Source of the DNA: Phaeosaccion multiseriatum
Taxonomy: Eukaryota; Ochrophyta, other classes
Assembly: GCA_965112735.1 (NCBI GenBank)
Contig: OZ218962.1
Coordinates: 124,001 to 188,000, forward strand
Reading direction: 5' to 3'
DNA: 64,000 bases
Positions 33,601-44,363 of the stretch are shown here, piece by piece. The translations under genes were made by a program, and so were the position numbers. Under the pieces are notes generated by a model. The model was not told the origin of the DNA. It saw only the letters and a list, made by a program, of their open reading frames with translations, and searched no databases. How positions within the stretch are numbered: the stretch's first letter is position 1; each line of letters begins with the position of its first letter.

Positions 33601-36600
33601 TGAGGTCTCCACTCACGCCCCTGTTGCCCTCCACCATGTTGCTCAGCGGCTGTGGACAAGGGAGAGAGGGGGGGGGGTAGAAAGTGATTGAGTGAAGACT
33701 AGGAACAATTCGAACATCACATCACCGGGCTGAACCTGAGAGAGAGAGAGAGAGAGAGAGACGCACACATTTACACCTGGCGGAACCAGAGAGAGAGAGA
33801 TGCTGTACACACAACTCACACACCACACCCACCACACCCACCTGGCTGAACCAGTAGGCGAACTCCTTCCTGGAGCGGAAGATGTGCGGCATGAGGAAGT
33901 GCATGAGACTCCACAGCTCCATCAGGTTGTTCTGCAGGGGCGTGCCCGTCAGCAGCACGCGGAACTGGCTGTTGAAGGTGAGGAGCGTCTGCCAGCGTTG
34001 CGACTTGAAGTTCTTGATGTTGTGAGCCTGTTGGTGGTACGCAGCATCACAGAGGGCGAGGGGAAGGTAGAGCGGGTCAGACGAGGGGGGCGTGGAACAT
34101 CCTACACGATGATGACGATGCGTTGGCACCTGCCGTATCACCAACTGCTGCTGCTGCTGACGATTGATTTGCTTCCCTCATTTCCGCCAACTCAAATCAA
34201 ACAACGCCCAATCTCGAAGCCCCCCCTGCCTGTGGCTCTCTCCCTCCGCCTCCACTGCCACTCCCGCCCTCTCCCCTCCCCCTCCTCCTCCACTGCCACC
34301 CCCCCCCCCTCCCCTCTCCCTTCTCCCTCGTCACCACTGACCTCGTCCAGGATGAGGTAGTACCACCTTTTTCGCTTGAAGCTGGCTTGGTCCTGCACGG
34401 CGAGCTGGTAGGAGGTGACGCATACATGGAACTTGTTGAGCTTGGTCCAGCCTTCACGGAGCTCCTTGCGCTGCTTGGCCGTGCCGTAGTAAGTCAGCAC
34501 CTTTGGAGGGAGGGGGGAGGGGGGGGGGGGCAGGCGAATCAGGCTAGGCAAAGCGGATGGGCAGACAGGGAAGACTAATCAGGCAGGCAGGATAGCAGGG
34601 CGGGAGGACAGAGGTATATGGGCAAAACCTAGACACACATATCGGTAGACAGACAGACAGACAAACAAACAGAGGCACATGGGTAGGCAGGACCTTCCTT
34701 CCTTCCTTCCTTCCTTCCTTCCTCCCTTGATTGCTCGGCCGCATCCTACCTTGAAGCCCGGGCAGAAGCGCTTGAGCTCTGTCTCCCAATTGACTATGCA
34801 TGAGGTGGGCACGATGATAAGGTGTGGACCCCATACGCCCTTGAAGCAGCTGAGGTAGGCCAGCAGGGCGATGGTCTGCACCGTCTTGCCCAGTCCCATC
34901 TCGTCGGCCAGGATGCCGTTGAGGCGCCGCTCGTGCAGGGACACCAGCCAGTTCAACCCCACGTGTTGGTACTCGCGCAGCTTGAGGAACGTCGCCAGGA
35001 GGTAGGGGCGGGGCACTCGGATGGAGCGCGCGGCTTCGTCTGCCCTCTCGAGCCGAGCGAGTGCGTCGTCCGCCTCCTCATCCCCCTCCCCGCCCACCTC
35101 CTTGTCCTCCTCTTTCTCTTCCTCGTCTTGCTGAAGCTCCTCCTCCTCCTCCTCCTCCTCATTGTCCATGGCCGGTCGCTTTCTCCTGCGCCGCCTTCTT
35201 TCCAGGGGCTCTCCTCCCTTGCTCTCCTCCGCCCCGCTATCATCATCACCATCATCACCATCATCACCGCCGTCGCCCCCCTCCTCCATGTCGTCTCCTC
35301 CCGAGTCCACTGCTTCCTCCATATCTACATCACTGCCATCAGTGTTACCCCCCCCCCCCTCCCCGTAGTACTTGTTCATTATATCCTCCACGCTCATGTC
35401 TGCATCCCCTGCCAGCATGTCTAGTTCCTGCTTCCTGCCCATCCCCCCGCTCGCTCCCCCGGCCTTCTCCTCCTGCTCGATGGTGCGCTCGTCGTCCTCC
35501 TCCTCCACCCCAACAAATTCCTCTGACCCATCACTCTGCTCTCCCTCCTCCCCCTCCTCCTCCTCCTCCTCCTCGTCCCCATAGTCCTCTTCTTCCTGCC
35601 TTCCCCCCTCCCCATCGTCGTCGTCATCATCAGCCGCGGCTTTGTACCTCAGCATGAGGTCCTCCACCGACAAGTCGGCTTCTGCCCTCAGCATGGCAAT
35701 CTCAGCCTCGCTAGTCAACACGCCATGTCCATCATGTCCAGCTGTGCTGCTCCCTGCACTTGCAGCCGCCCCGCCTCCTCTTCCCCCTGCCGCTGCCGCT
35801 GCTGCCGCTGCTGCCGCTGCTGCTGCTGCCGCCTCTCTCTCCTCCTGCTCTATTGTCGCTTCATCGTCCTCTTGGTCAGACGCTTCGTAGTCCAAGTCGT
35901 CGTCCGCCTCCTTGTCGGCCTCCTTGTCGGACAAGTCCACCCCCCAAAGCTGCTCCCCGGCGGAAAGGTCCTCGAATCGGCAATCGCCCGCTGATAGCCC
36001 CCCCTTTGCCTTGACCGAAGACTCGACCGCAGAGGTGGGCACCACCTTTGGCTCTGATGCCTCCTTTGGCTCTGATGCCTCCTTTGGCTCTGATGCCTCG
36101 CCTTTGGCCGAAGCCGCTTCCTCGACCTGCTCGCCCTCCACACCCCCCACACCCCGCTCCTCAGCAGCGCCATGAGCGTCGGAGTCTCCATCTTCATCAT
36201 CCTCCATTGACACCGCCCCGTCAGAGTCGCCACCGTTGCGAGATGCCCCGTAGTACTTGTTCATAATGTCCTCCACGCTCATGTCTGCATCCCCTGCCAG
36301 CATGTCTAGTTCCTGCTTCCTGCCCATCCCCCCGCTCGCCCCCCCGGCCTTCTCCTCCTGCTCGATGGTGCGCTCGTCGTCCTCCTCCTCCACCCCAACA
36401 AACTCCTCTGACCCATCACTCTGCTCTCCCTCCTCCCCCTCCCCCCCCTCCTCCTCCTCCTCCTCCTCCTCCTGCTGCTGCTCCTCCTCCTTCTCCTGCC
36501 CCCCTCCATGGTCGCCGCTAGGGGTCTCCCCATCACCTGCTTTGGCTGGACTCCCTTTCAGTCCCGGGTCGCGCTCAGAGGACGATCCCCTCCCCCTTGT

Positions 36601-37914
36601 CCTCTTGGCCCGCCCCCCACTTACCCCTGCTGCTGCCGTGGAGGTCCGCTCGTCCGCGGCGTGTGCGGGGGAGCCCTCTTCAGGACTTGTACTCCCCATG
36701 TCCACATCTCCTTCGCCCTCCTCCCCCTCCGCCTCCCCCCCCCCTTCCTCCCCCCCCCCCTCCTCCCCCTCCCCCTCCTCCCCCTCCCCCTCCTCCTCCC
36801 CCCCCTCCTCCCCCTCCGCCTCCTCCCCCTCCTGTACGGCATTGGTGAGCATGTTATCGGCCAGCATGGAGGTGTAACGCTCGGTCTGCTTCACCAGGAA
36901 CACGAGGTGCTTGTCCATGGCCTTCCTACGCGCGTCGTCCGCCTCCACCTTCTGCTTGTAACCGATGACCTTCTGCAGCTTACCCCAGAACTGCCTCACG
37001 TCCCTTGCGCACTTTGCTGCCGTCCGCTTGAGCGCCGCCGCCTCCTCCTTGGCCTTCCTCGCCTTGCGCGCCCCCATGCCGTCCCAGTAGGCCTGCACAT
37101 TCTTACTCATCCTTCTGGCCAGCATGACGTGCCGCTTGCGCTCCTTCTGGAAGTCCTCGCTCATCCACATCATCTCCTTGAGCAGCATGTCCCAGTGCAG
37201 AGACTCCGCCGCCACCGCCTTGCCCAGCACGTTGGGCCTGTCCTTGCCGCCTGTGATTCCCCTCAGCTGCATGGTCAGCGCCTTCTTGGAGCGCGTGAGG
37301 GCGGCCAGGGGCGTGTTGTTGACGGCGTCGTCCTCCCATTGTACGAGCTGGACTGCCTCCACCGGGCACGGGGGCTGGGGGCCCATGTTGACCGTGGCGT
37401 GGTCCAGGCCGATCACGTGACAGTCCACTGGAGACCCTCGCTCGAACAGCGCCACACGGGCTATCTGCTTCTTGTGCTCCGCCCTGCGAGCGGCGTCCTG
37501 CGCGCGCTTGGCGGCCACGCTGAGCACCGCCGCCGCTGCGGCGCCCTTGTTGTCCGAGGCGGTAGGAGCTGCACCATCGCCGTTTTCTGACATCTGCCGG
37601 GCCACAGTCCGCTGCTGTATGCCGCTCAGGGCCTGCAGGGCTATCCTGTCGCTCGCTTCTCGGGCTGCTCCTCTTGAGGGCCTCGCGGATCGCGCCGCAG
37701 TCTTTTGCTTCTTAGCTGTCCGTACATCCTTTCCCTCCTCCTCTTCCTCCCCCTCCCCCTCGCCCTCCTCTGCTGGGGCGCTAGCTCCTCCTCCTTCTCC
37801 ACCTCTTCCTCCTTCTACTGCGCCTCGTCCTGCTGCTCCTCCTCCTCGTCCTCCTCTTCGTCCACTTCCTCTTCCTCCTCGTGCTGACCCATTCAGCTCT
37901 CTACGTTTCGGCAT
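25357..37914 (-). CDS. SWR1: SWR1/SRCAP-type chromatin remodeller ATPase with WW, F-box-like and beta-helix tail
   Basis: ATP-driven H2A.Z exchange motor. Exons: 37914-34750, 34500-34342, 34027-33842, 33649-33563, 33273-31186, 30916-30197, 30063-25357. All are phase 0, giving about 3,703 aa. An HSA domain ([20 protein letters not shown]) lies near residue 236. Three [19 protein letters not shown] acidic motifs, like the Swr1-Z/SRCAP H2A.Z-binding region, follow. ATPase motifs are DEMGLGKT near 1003, DEAHNIKN across the exon 2/3 joint and [24 protein letters not shown] then leads into a long low-complexity insertion of about 600 aa, as in split SWR1/INO80 motors. The second lobe has [23 protein letters not shown] and DRAHRIGQT. 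After the SWR1-typical IERYGLRF the same exon encodes a WW domain (WEQ...[15 protein letters not shown], about 2343), a split F-box-like motif, a FBXO11-like beta-helix (about 2530-2700), a polyQ tract of about 60 residues and six HAYHSQEGG repeats. Confidence 0.92.
25548..25760 (-). repeat. HAYHSQEGG protein repeat in the SWR1 C-terminus
   Basis: About six tandem 36-bp units encode HAYHSQEGG(V/G)Q close to the end of the protein. The DNA copies are almost identical, which indicates recent expansion. Confidence 0.9.
27523..27717 (-). repeat. Polyglutamine tract in SWR1 (CAA/CAG codons)
   Basis: The plus strand is mostly (TTG)n with CTG runs at each end, so the gene strand reads CAA and CAG codons, giving about 60 glutamines. 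The Gln run is interrupted by LAMQ and LAIQ steps derived from the dispersed LVIQQ motif. Confidence 0.9.
29029..29125. repeat. Cluster of the dispersed gcagttggtggtacagcag motif
   Basis: Four to five variant copies lie in tandem within SWR1 coding sequence. In this orientation and frame they are translated as VPPTAV-type repeats, whereas copies at 25977-26300 read QQLVIQQ. Confidence 0.8.
33425..33560. repeat. (TCAC)n/(TCAG)n tetranucleotide tract in SWR1 intron
   Basis: The intron 33274-33562 is on the plus strand a run of cact/tcac units turning into (TCAG)n and ending at the splice donor of the 29-codon exon. Confidence 0.9.
35355..36425 (-). repeat. Duplicated acidic Swr1-Z-like motif in SWR1 exon 1
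   Basis: A segment of about 200 bp coding [20 protein letters not shown] through [12 protein letters not shown] is present twice almost unchanged (about 36230-36425 and 35360-35560). A diverged third version ([11 protein letters not shown]...[12 protein letters not shown]) lies between them at about 35640-35870. Triplet SEPKEA repeats sit at about 36050-36090. Confidence 0.85.
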
Positions 37915-38681
37915 GTCTACGAAAGATCAGATACCCTGCAGTCCTCCACTGCTGCTATCCCCTCTACTTTACTCTGCTTTGCCTCTCCTCCAAAGGCTTT
38001 CACCCATCGTAAATGATCGCCTCGCCGATCCCCCTCTCAAGTATGTGATCGTCGGGAAATTGAAATTGAAATTCACCCCTTTCCCTCTCGCGACTCGATT
38101 CTCTCTGTCTTTTGACTCTGTAGGACAAAGAGGCACTGTCTCATTCTTCTTGTGTCTTAAATGCGTCTATTATTATCGTCTGAGGCTCGAGCTTGCGAAA
38201 CAGAGGCTGCTCCGCTGACCAGCCGAAGCCGGTGGTATCAAACAGGTGACAGGTGACGAGGAGAAGCCCCTCCTTGCGATTGGGGTGCAGGCCAGCAAGG
38301 CCAGCAAGGACGGCAGGGGGAGCAGCAGGACCAGCGCCCCAGGAAGAATCGTGACCCCCGCCGCTGGTCCCGGTGATGTGCATGCACTGTTCTTCCACCC
38401 CCTCCTCTCTCTCTTCGTTTTTATTGTACTACGGTACTACGAGGTAATTATTGGACTGTCCACCTCCACCTTCTCTCCGTGCAGCTCCTATGCATGGCCC
38501 ACAGCAGCTAGCCAGCCAGCCAGCCAGCCAGCCCCCACAGCAAGCCGGGTCTCGATCCACCCACCCGTCCCCGCGCGTGCCCGATGAGAAGAGAGGCACG
38601 ACACCCCGCCAATCCAAAGCCCCCATCAGCGCTCGATCGATGGACCATCCATCCCTCTACTCTCCCCTCATCAATCGATGA
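37915..38681. other. SWR1 upstream region
   Basis: It lies between the SWR1 start and the stop codon of the next minus-strand gene. It contains a short (CCAG)n run at about 38512-38530. An 85-codon open frame at 38141-38398 (-) has no recognisable domain. Confidence 0.45.
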
Positions 38682-39410
38682 TCAGTCGATGACCTGCACC
38701 ACCTGCCCGAGCTGCTCCAGCACCCACTGGCCCCACGCGTCTGCGCGGTAGATGGCGTCTTGCATGACAAAGTCGGAGAGGAGCGTCATGAGGCCGAACA
38801 CCGCCTGACCCAGGATGCACAGGAACACCAGCTGCAGCGAGCGCGCCAGAGTGGGCCACGACACCGGGTAGCGCGGGTCCTCCTGGTCGAACAGCTCAAA
38901 GTCGCGGAAGGGGTTGTTTTTGCCCTCCCCGAACCCCATCTGGTCCGCCAGGGCCTTGGCCTTGGCCGCCTTCTCAATGGCAATGTCCGTCACCTTCTCA
39001 ATCTCCGTCTCGTTCTCCTCGTAGTTGGCCTGTATCTCCCTCCGCATCATCTCCACCTCCTCCTCCACCGACATTCCCTTGCGCCCACCTGCCCCCATTG
39101 CATCGGCAATGCCCTCCGGCTCCCCCTCCGCCCGCAGCACCACCCGGCCGGCCCGACGCCGAGGCTTCTGCGGCGAGTAGAACAGCCCTCTGCCCACCCC
39201 CAGTATCCTTTGCTGTGGCGAGGAGCACCGATGATGAGGAGAGGACATTTGCAGGGGAGCCGCTGATGCTGCTGCTGATCCTGAGCCTCCTGCTAGTGGT
39301 GCTCTTGCTCCTACTACTGCCCCCCCTGTGATGAAAGCCTGGCACTGGCCGGCTATCGACGCTGCTGCTACCACTGCCACCACACCCTGCGACAGCGATC
39401 CCCAAGCCAT
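38682..39410 (-). CDS. Plastid-targeted membrane protein, unknown function
   Basis: Single exon, 242 aa. The N-terminus (MAWGSLSQGVVAVVAAASIA, then GQCQAF) is a signal peptide ending at an AF-type cleavage motif, followed by a Ser/Ala/Arg-rich transit-like stretch. This is the bipartite presequence expected for import into a secondary red-type plastid. The mature part has an acidic helical segment (VEEEVEMMRREIQANYEENE), a NPFRDFELFDQEDPRYPVSW motif and one hydrophobic helix (LVFLCILGQAVFGLMTLL) near the C-terminus. I do not recognise the family; a small thylakoid or envelope protein is likely. It is divergent from the PARP-finger gene at 40721. Confidence 0.75.
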   Translation of the reverse strand: MAWGSLSQGVVAVVAAASIAGQCQAFITGGAVVGARAPLAGGSGSAAASAAPLQMSSPHHRCSSPQQRILGVGRGLFYSPQKPRRRAGRVVLRAEGEPEGIADAMGAGGRKGMSVEEEVEMMRREIQANYEENETEIEKVTDIAIEKAAKAKALADQMGFGEGKNNPFRDFELFDQEDPRYPVSWPTLARSLQLVFLCILGQAVFGLMTLLSDFVMQDAIYRADAWGQWVLEQLGQVVQVID

Positions 39411-40720
39411 GGCCGCAGCCGGGTGCCACTCCTATTTGCGCAACGCGAGCCTCTCCTCCAAGCCTCCGACTTTCCCCAATGCGCGTTCTGAGCAGTGCAC
39501 GAGCAGGCAGCAGCAGGCGCGTCGAGTCAGGTCGGAGAGGTGGGCAGCAGAACCGAGGGAGCGACCAAAAAAAAAATGTATGCATTGCTCCTGCACACGC
39601 ACACACACGTACCTCTCTTTCAAGCCCGCCAAGAGTCACTTCTATTCCTTTTGGTCTGCGCTTCTTCCCTCTCCCCCCCCTTCGCAATAGCTCCTTCTTT
39701 TACCCGTAATAGCACCAGCAGCGATTAAGATTAAGAGCCCCTTTGTCTGGCAGGGGCTGGTGCTCCTCCTTGCCGGCTCACGCACCCCCCGGGAATCTCA
39801 CGGCGGAGGCTGTTTTTGTCCAAAGAAAAGCGCGAGGGTGCAAAGCAGTTAAATATATAGACTGAAAAGAAAGGAGATAGACGAAGACAAAAAAACAGGA
39901 GGGGCGTGGTACAATCTGGGTGCTTCGTTGTGCGACAGACAGGAGGCTTGACGTGAGCGCTTCACTCGCAGCACCAGAGGCCGGTTAAGAGTAACCACCA
40001 CCCTTTCTAGAGGAGAAGAAAAGAAAAGAGAAGGCGTTATCAGGCTTCTTAGGGCGCAGCTACTTTGGTGCCGCAGCACAGCACACCTTCACACAATATG
40101 AAGGGCGGCCAGAGGTGCGGCGTGGCGGCAGTGCGGAGATAGCAGCAAGGAGGGGGACTGGGAAAGGTGCGTGCCGTGCTCGGAATTGCGTGGGGTTCAA
40201 CACGACAGGCAGCGCTAGCCTCTCGTCTGCGAGAGGAACAGCCTGGTGTGGATCGCTCGTTGCCAGCCTATGCCTGGTGCAGAGGCTGCTGGCTCTGCTC
40301 ACATCTCGCTGCCGCGACAATTCCGTCGAAGGGCACTTGAAATATTGCTTCTTCGGGGTGGGGATGCTGAGAGCTGAGGCAAGCAAAGAAACGGCGCATA
40401 CAAGACGGAGTCGCAGAAGGGATCTTGCTTGCTTGCCAAAGACAACGCTACTGACGGCATTGCGGCGTTCGTTCGTCGCTAATGGTGCTGGCCCTGCTCT
40501 CGGGGGCGGCCCACTAACTACTGTACGATATTCTCAGCCTCTGGCCTCGAGTCCTCTTGGGGGGGTGCATGCACTAAGTCTGGACTGGAGGACTTATCCT
40601 GTGTGCCAACTCCCCCCCCCCCCTTCTCCCTCTCTCTCTCTCTCTCTCTCGCTCACCCTCCGCAGGCAGCAGTAGCAGCCGCAGCGCACACGCCCCCCCA
40701 AGCCGGCTTGGAGCCCCAAC
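39411..40720. promoter_or_regulatory. Long divergent intergenic region
   Basis: It separates the plastid membrane protein gene (-) and the PARP-finger gene (+). A (CT)n run lies at 40625-40652, close to the latter's start. Open frames at 40060-40386 (-) and 40115-40675 (+) overlap each other and match no family, so I left them out. Confidence 0.4.
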
Positions 40721-41722
40721 ATGTCGGGAGGAAGCGTTTGCCCGGTGCCTCTCCGCACCAGGCCCTTTAGAGAGGAGCACGAGAGGGACTGGGGCGCGTC
40801 CGCCGCCCCCGTGTCGGGAAGCTTTGGGCCCTCTCCGCCCCAGGCAGAGCCCAAGGAAGCGGCGGCAGTCCGTGATGCAGTAGCAACGCCTGTCTCCCCC
40901 GCGAGGAGCGCCATCCCGGCGTGGGCCAAGTCCGCCCGAATGTTTCCACAGCCTACGGAAGCCGCGGCGGAAGGGGCAGCAGGGGGTGCTCATGCACCCC
41001 CGCAACAGCACCACCTGCGCTCCACATCCGACGCAGAGAGCGACAGAGCCACCGTGCCGCCCCCCCCCGAGCAAGCTCAGGCTGAAGCTCAGGCTGAAGC
41101 TCAAGCTGAAGCTGCCCGCATTGCCTACAAAGCCAACAAGCCAAGCCGCTCCGCCCCGGTGGAGCCCAACACCCCCACCCCAGCTACAACTACGGTTACG
41201 GTCCCCGCCTTGGGCCGGCAGAGGAGTGTGAGCACCATCCAAGAGCAGCGCCAGCAGCAGCCGCCGCACAAGGAGAAGCCACCGCGCCAGGGCCTGCCTC
41301 CCTGCGCGCCCTCCCCCACGCCCGCGCCCACGCCCGCGGCCACCCCCTGGAGCACTGCCATCGACTCGTTCCTGATTCAGTACTCGAGGAAGGGCAGCGC
41401 CACCTGCCGGGCCTGCGCCCGCAAGATCCCCGAGGGGCACATGCAGTTCGGCATCTTCTACCAGCACGGCAAGACGGACCACTGCACGCTGACCTGGTTC
41501 CACATCCAGTGCGTCGTGCCTCCCAGGGGCGTGTACTCCGCCCTGCAGCTGACGGGCTGCGAGGACCTGGTGGTGGAGGATGTACGCGTGGTTACACAGT
41601 GGCTCAACAGCAACAACGGGTCCGGTGTGGGGGAGGGGAAGGGCGGGGAGAGGGAGGGTGGAGGAGAGGGGGGTGGAGGGGACGGAGATGAAGATGCCAA
41701 GGATAGATCGTGGACTTTATGA
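40721..41722 (+). CDS. PARP-type zinc-finger protein
   Basis: Single exon, 333 aa. The first 210 residues are Ala/Pro/Gln-rich and disordered, with three AEAQ repeats near residue 120. Residues about 220-275 form a PARP-like zinc finger: a CRAC pair in YSRKGSATCRACARKIPEGH, then FGIFYQHGKTDHCTLTWFHIQC ending in the H-x2-C pair, i.e. C-x2-C...H-x2-C with the usual aromatic and Gly positions. This fold recognises DNA breaks in PARP1 and DNA ligase III. No ADP-ribosyltransferase, ligase or BRCT domain follows; the tail is Gly/Glu-rich. A nuclear DNA-damage sensor or adaptor is the best inference. Confidence 0.8.
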   Translation: MSGGSVCPVPLRTRPFREEHERDWGASAAPVSGSFGPSPPQAEPKEAAAVRDAVATPVSPARSAIPAWAKSARMFPQPTEAAAEGAAGGAHAPPQQHHLRSTSDAESDRATVPPPPEQAQAEAQAEAQAEAARIAYKANKPSRSAPVEPNTPTPATTTVTVPALGRQRSVSTIQEQRQQQPPHKEKPPRQGLPPCAPSPTPAPTPAATPWSTAIDSFLIQYSRKGSATCRACARKIPEGHMQFGIFYQHGKTDHCTLTWFHIQCVVPPRGVYSALQLTGCEDLVVEDVRVVTQWLNSNNGSGVGEGKGGEREGGGEGGGGDGDEDAKDRSWTL

Positions 41723-42340
41723 GTGAGGAAGTGATTGACTCTTGTGGCTGCTTGCGACTGGGCCCGTTTGTATATGGGGAGGGGAAGAAAGAGAGGCCGA
41801 TTTGGCGCAGCAGCGAGGTGTTTGACTGAGTATTATTGTGAGTAGAGGGATGGGGGGTTATGGGGTATGGGGTATTGGGTATTGGGCATTGGGTATTGGG
41901 GATTTGGGGGAGGCGGTTTGAAGCCACTTGTGCCCTGCTCGGTGCCGTTGGTAGTGCCAGAAGCACTGAAGCCCGTACAATTGGCGGGAAGAAGACCCGT
42001 AAAAAGGCTTATTCACGGCAATTGCACGGTCTTGAAAGTTGTTTTGGCACTACCTACGGCGCTGAGCGGGGCACAATTGGCGGGAATAGGACCTCACACA
42101 AGAGCGTCGGGCGGCATGGGGGCAAAACAAAGCATCACTGTTTGGAAGTGATGCATACGAATGGGCCGACCGACGATTGGAGGGCAGTTTATAGAGCGAC
42201 CATAGAGGGGAAGGGAAGGAAGGGTTTAGAAGTTTAGATGGGCGCGTTTTGCCGCATGCCCACAGCATTTGCAAGTATACCATACATGTATATCCTTTTC
42301 CTCGTCGATCACTCGCGCACCGCCACTTGGCTTGGTCGTG

Positions 42341-42374
<34 letters not shown>

Positions 42375-42868
42375 GAGTCTTTGTTCGCCGCGCTGCGCAG
42401 GAAAATATGTACCTTTCTTCGATGAAGCGTGCGAGTGCGTCGGTTGACGGTTTATTGTTTAGCGATGCTCGACCATCCTGCCTTGCACAGGCAGCACAGT
42501 CCCGAGCGAGGCGACGGCTCTTCTTCCCCTCGCCACACCCTCTCTCTCTCTGTCTCTCTCTCTCTCCTCCCCATCACCACGCTACGCCACATATATCCAC
42601 AGTTGGGTCGAGAGCCTCGGTCGGTGTCAGCTCAGAGGGGTCGCGGCAAATGCGCAGTAGCAAAGCGAGTAGTGGGTGCTGCTCCAGGACCACTCCTCTC
42701 CAGCGCCTGTCGTCGTTGCTTCGGCCCTGTCGTAGTGTTGTCTGTCTGACCCCCCCCCTCCTAGTCAGCCAGCTTCATAAGCTTCAGAAGCTTGTCCTCT
42801 CTCTCTGGTACCCCTCGTCCAAAACACCCCCCCCCATATCTCTCTCTTATCTCCATCCGTCTCCCTGT
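41723..42868. other. Convergent intergenic region
   Basis: It lies between the PARP-finger gene and the bTHX gene. It holds a (GGGTATT)-like minisatellite at about 41850-41905, the inverted repeat at 41925-42079, a (CAG)n tract at 42343-42373 and a (CT)n run near 42540-42566. No gene is seen. Confidence 0.5.
41925..42079. repeat. Imperfect inverted repeat (hairpin or MITE-like)
   Basis: The left arm at 41925-41960 contains tgccctgctcggtgccgttg and ggtagtgcc. The right arm at 42044-42079 contains ggcactacctacggcgctga and gcggggcaca. The arms pair over about 35 bp with about six mismatches, around an 83-bp loop. It could be a small MITE or a hairpin transcript. Confidence 0.65.
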
Positions 42869-44028
42869 CTACATGAAGTTGTCTAAGTTGAGCTCGGGAG
42901 ACTCCATGTCGGGGTACTCGTCCTCCGTTCCGAAGCCGAGGTCATCCCCCAGATCGGCGGCCTTAGGCGTGTAGAAGTCCAGCAGCTCCTCGAGGTTCTG
43001 TGCGTTGTGCTTGAGTGCCTCAGGCTCGGCATCTGCCGTGGCCTTGGTTGGCTTACGTGGTCGGCACTTTCCGTAGGTGTGGCGAAACCGCTTGCCTTTC
43101 TTTGTGCCTACATCGCCCCTGCCGTTCACTCGAGTCTGTGGACAGAGCGCATCGGGGTGGAGTGGGGGACAAACCAAAGGGGAGAAGGTCGACGAGGGGG
43201 TCGGGGTGTAAGTGAGTGTGTCCGGGAGTTGACGTTTGTCAGCTCCCCTCTGCCCGTCTGCAACGCATTCGCACTCTCGCAAGCAACGACAGCGAAGCGA
43301 GGGTGCTGAGGCGAGCAGGTGGACGCACTCGGAAAGACAGCCCCCAGCAAGGCATCCTTGAAGGAGTGCTTGAGGCGTGGGGCAACTCAAAGCCGACGCC
43401 AAAGAGCTCTCCCTGCGCGTACCCACTTCGCCCATATCCATTCACCCGGGAGACAGACCGGGAGCAGCAGCAGAAGCAGCAGTAGCAGCGGCGGCGGCGG
43501 TAGCCGCAATAGCAACGCAGCCTTCAGAGTGCCCACCCCTGTATATCAGCGTCTCCCAACTCCAGTGCGTGTTCGTTTTTCGCTGATGTGTGCTGGGGAG
43601 GCCCCGTCCTGCTGAGGCCCCGTCCGCCGCCCACTGCCTACCGCCCCTCGCTCGGAGCCTTGCAGGGTCGAAGGTCTTGTGCACACTTGTCAACGCCGCT
43701 GCCTGTCCACTTTCGACGGCCCTCGCTCCCCATCCACTCTCCAGTCCCTCTGCGAGCCACAGGAAGTGTGAACAGCAAGACCCCTCCTTGTCCCCACCGC
43801 CGAGAAGAAACCCTGTGTCCCACGCAAAGTCCTGCCGGGATCCCTCAACGAAGCCTCCGTCCGCGCAGTCCGCGCACGCCTGAGCAACCACCCCTCCCTC
43901 GATTCGCCTCCCCTTCTCACCTCTGTTGCCCCTGGACGGGCCGCTACTCGGGAGGTGGGCACAGGAGCGACGATAAAGGCCGACACGGCAGCCACGGAGA
44001 GCAGTAACACACACACAGCAAGCTTCAT
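42869..44028 (-). CDS. Plastid small-subunit ribosomal protein bTHX with acidic C-terminal extension
   Basis: Exons 44028-43921 (36 codons) and 43135-42869 (89 codons with stop), joined in phase 0 (ACAGAG/GTGAGA donor, tccacag acceptor), give 124 aa. Exon 1 encodes a signal peptide ending in the VSAF plastid cleavage motif (MKLAVCVLLLSVAAVSAF). Exon 2 begins with the bTHX core NGRGDVGTKKGKRFRHTYGK followed by CRPRKP, matching the short Gly/Lys/Arg-rich protein of bacterial and plastid 30S subunits. Bacterial THX is only about 26 residues. Here about 55 acidic residues follow (LEELLDFYTPKAADLGDDLG). The long intron (785 bp) could hide a further exon, but none is required. It is head to head with the proteasome gene at 44364. 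Confidence 0.85.
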
Positions 44029-44363
44029 TGTGAGTCTCTCTCTCTACAATGCTCACACTAATTCACTCAATTGGGCATCTCGGCCTCACACATACAAGCA
44101 TAAGTTTACGTAAGCATACGTAGGGAAATCGACAAGTTCCTCCCTCCCTCTTGGAGAAGAGAGAGAACGTTGTTAGAGGATAGCCACACAGCCCGCTGAA
44201 GGTTAGAAAGAAAATCAGGAGGACCTGGAGCTCTTGCTGTTGGAGAGTGGAAAGGAAAGGGCTACTGTAGTGTCTGTGCAGAGGAGGATCTTGCTGAGCC
44301 TCGGCGGGTGAGCAAGCCTCTCTTGAGGAAAGAGGAGAGGAGAAGGAGCACAACGGCTGCAGG
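44029..44363. promoter_or_regulatory. Bidirectional promoter between bTHX and PSMA7
   Basis: Only 335 bp separate the two divergent start codons, so both promoters must lie here. I see no clear TATA box; a short (CT)n run abuts the bTHX start. Confidence 0.55.

Noticed and set aside
38141-38398. 85-codon minus-strand frame upstream of SWR1
   Set aside because: It has no recognisable motif and no phase link to SWR1 exon 1, which starts with its own ATG.
40060-40675. Overlapping open frames on both strands
   Set aside because: They lie opposite each other, have no domain, signal peptide or clear splice partner, and fall in a divergent promoter region.
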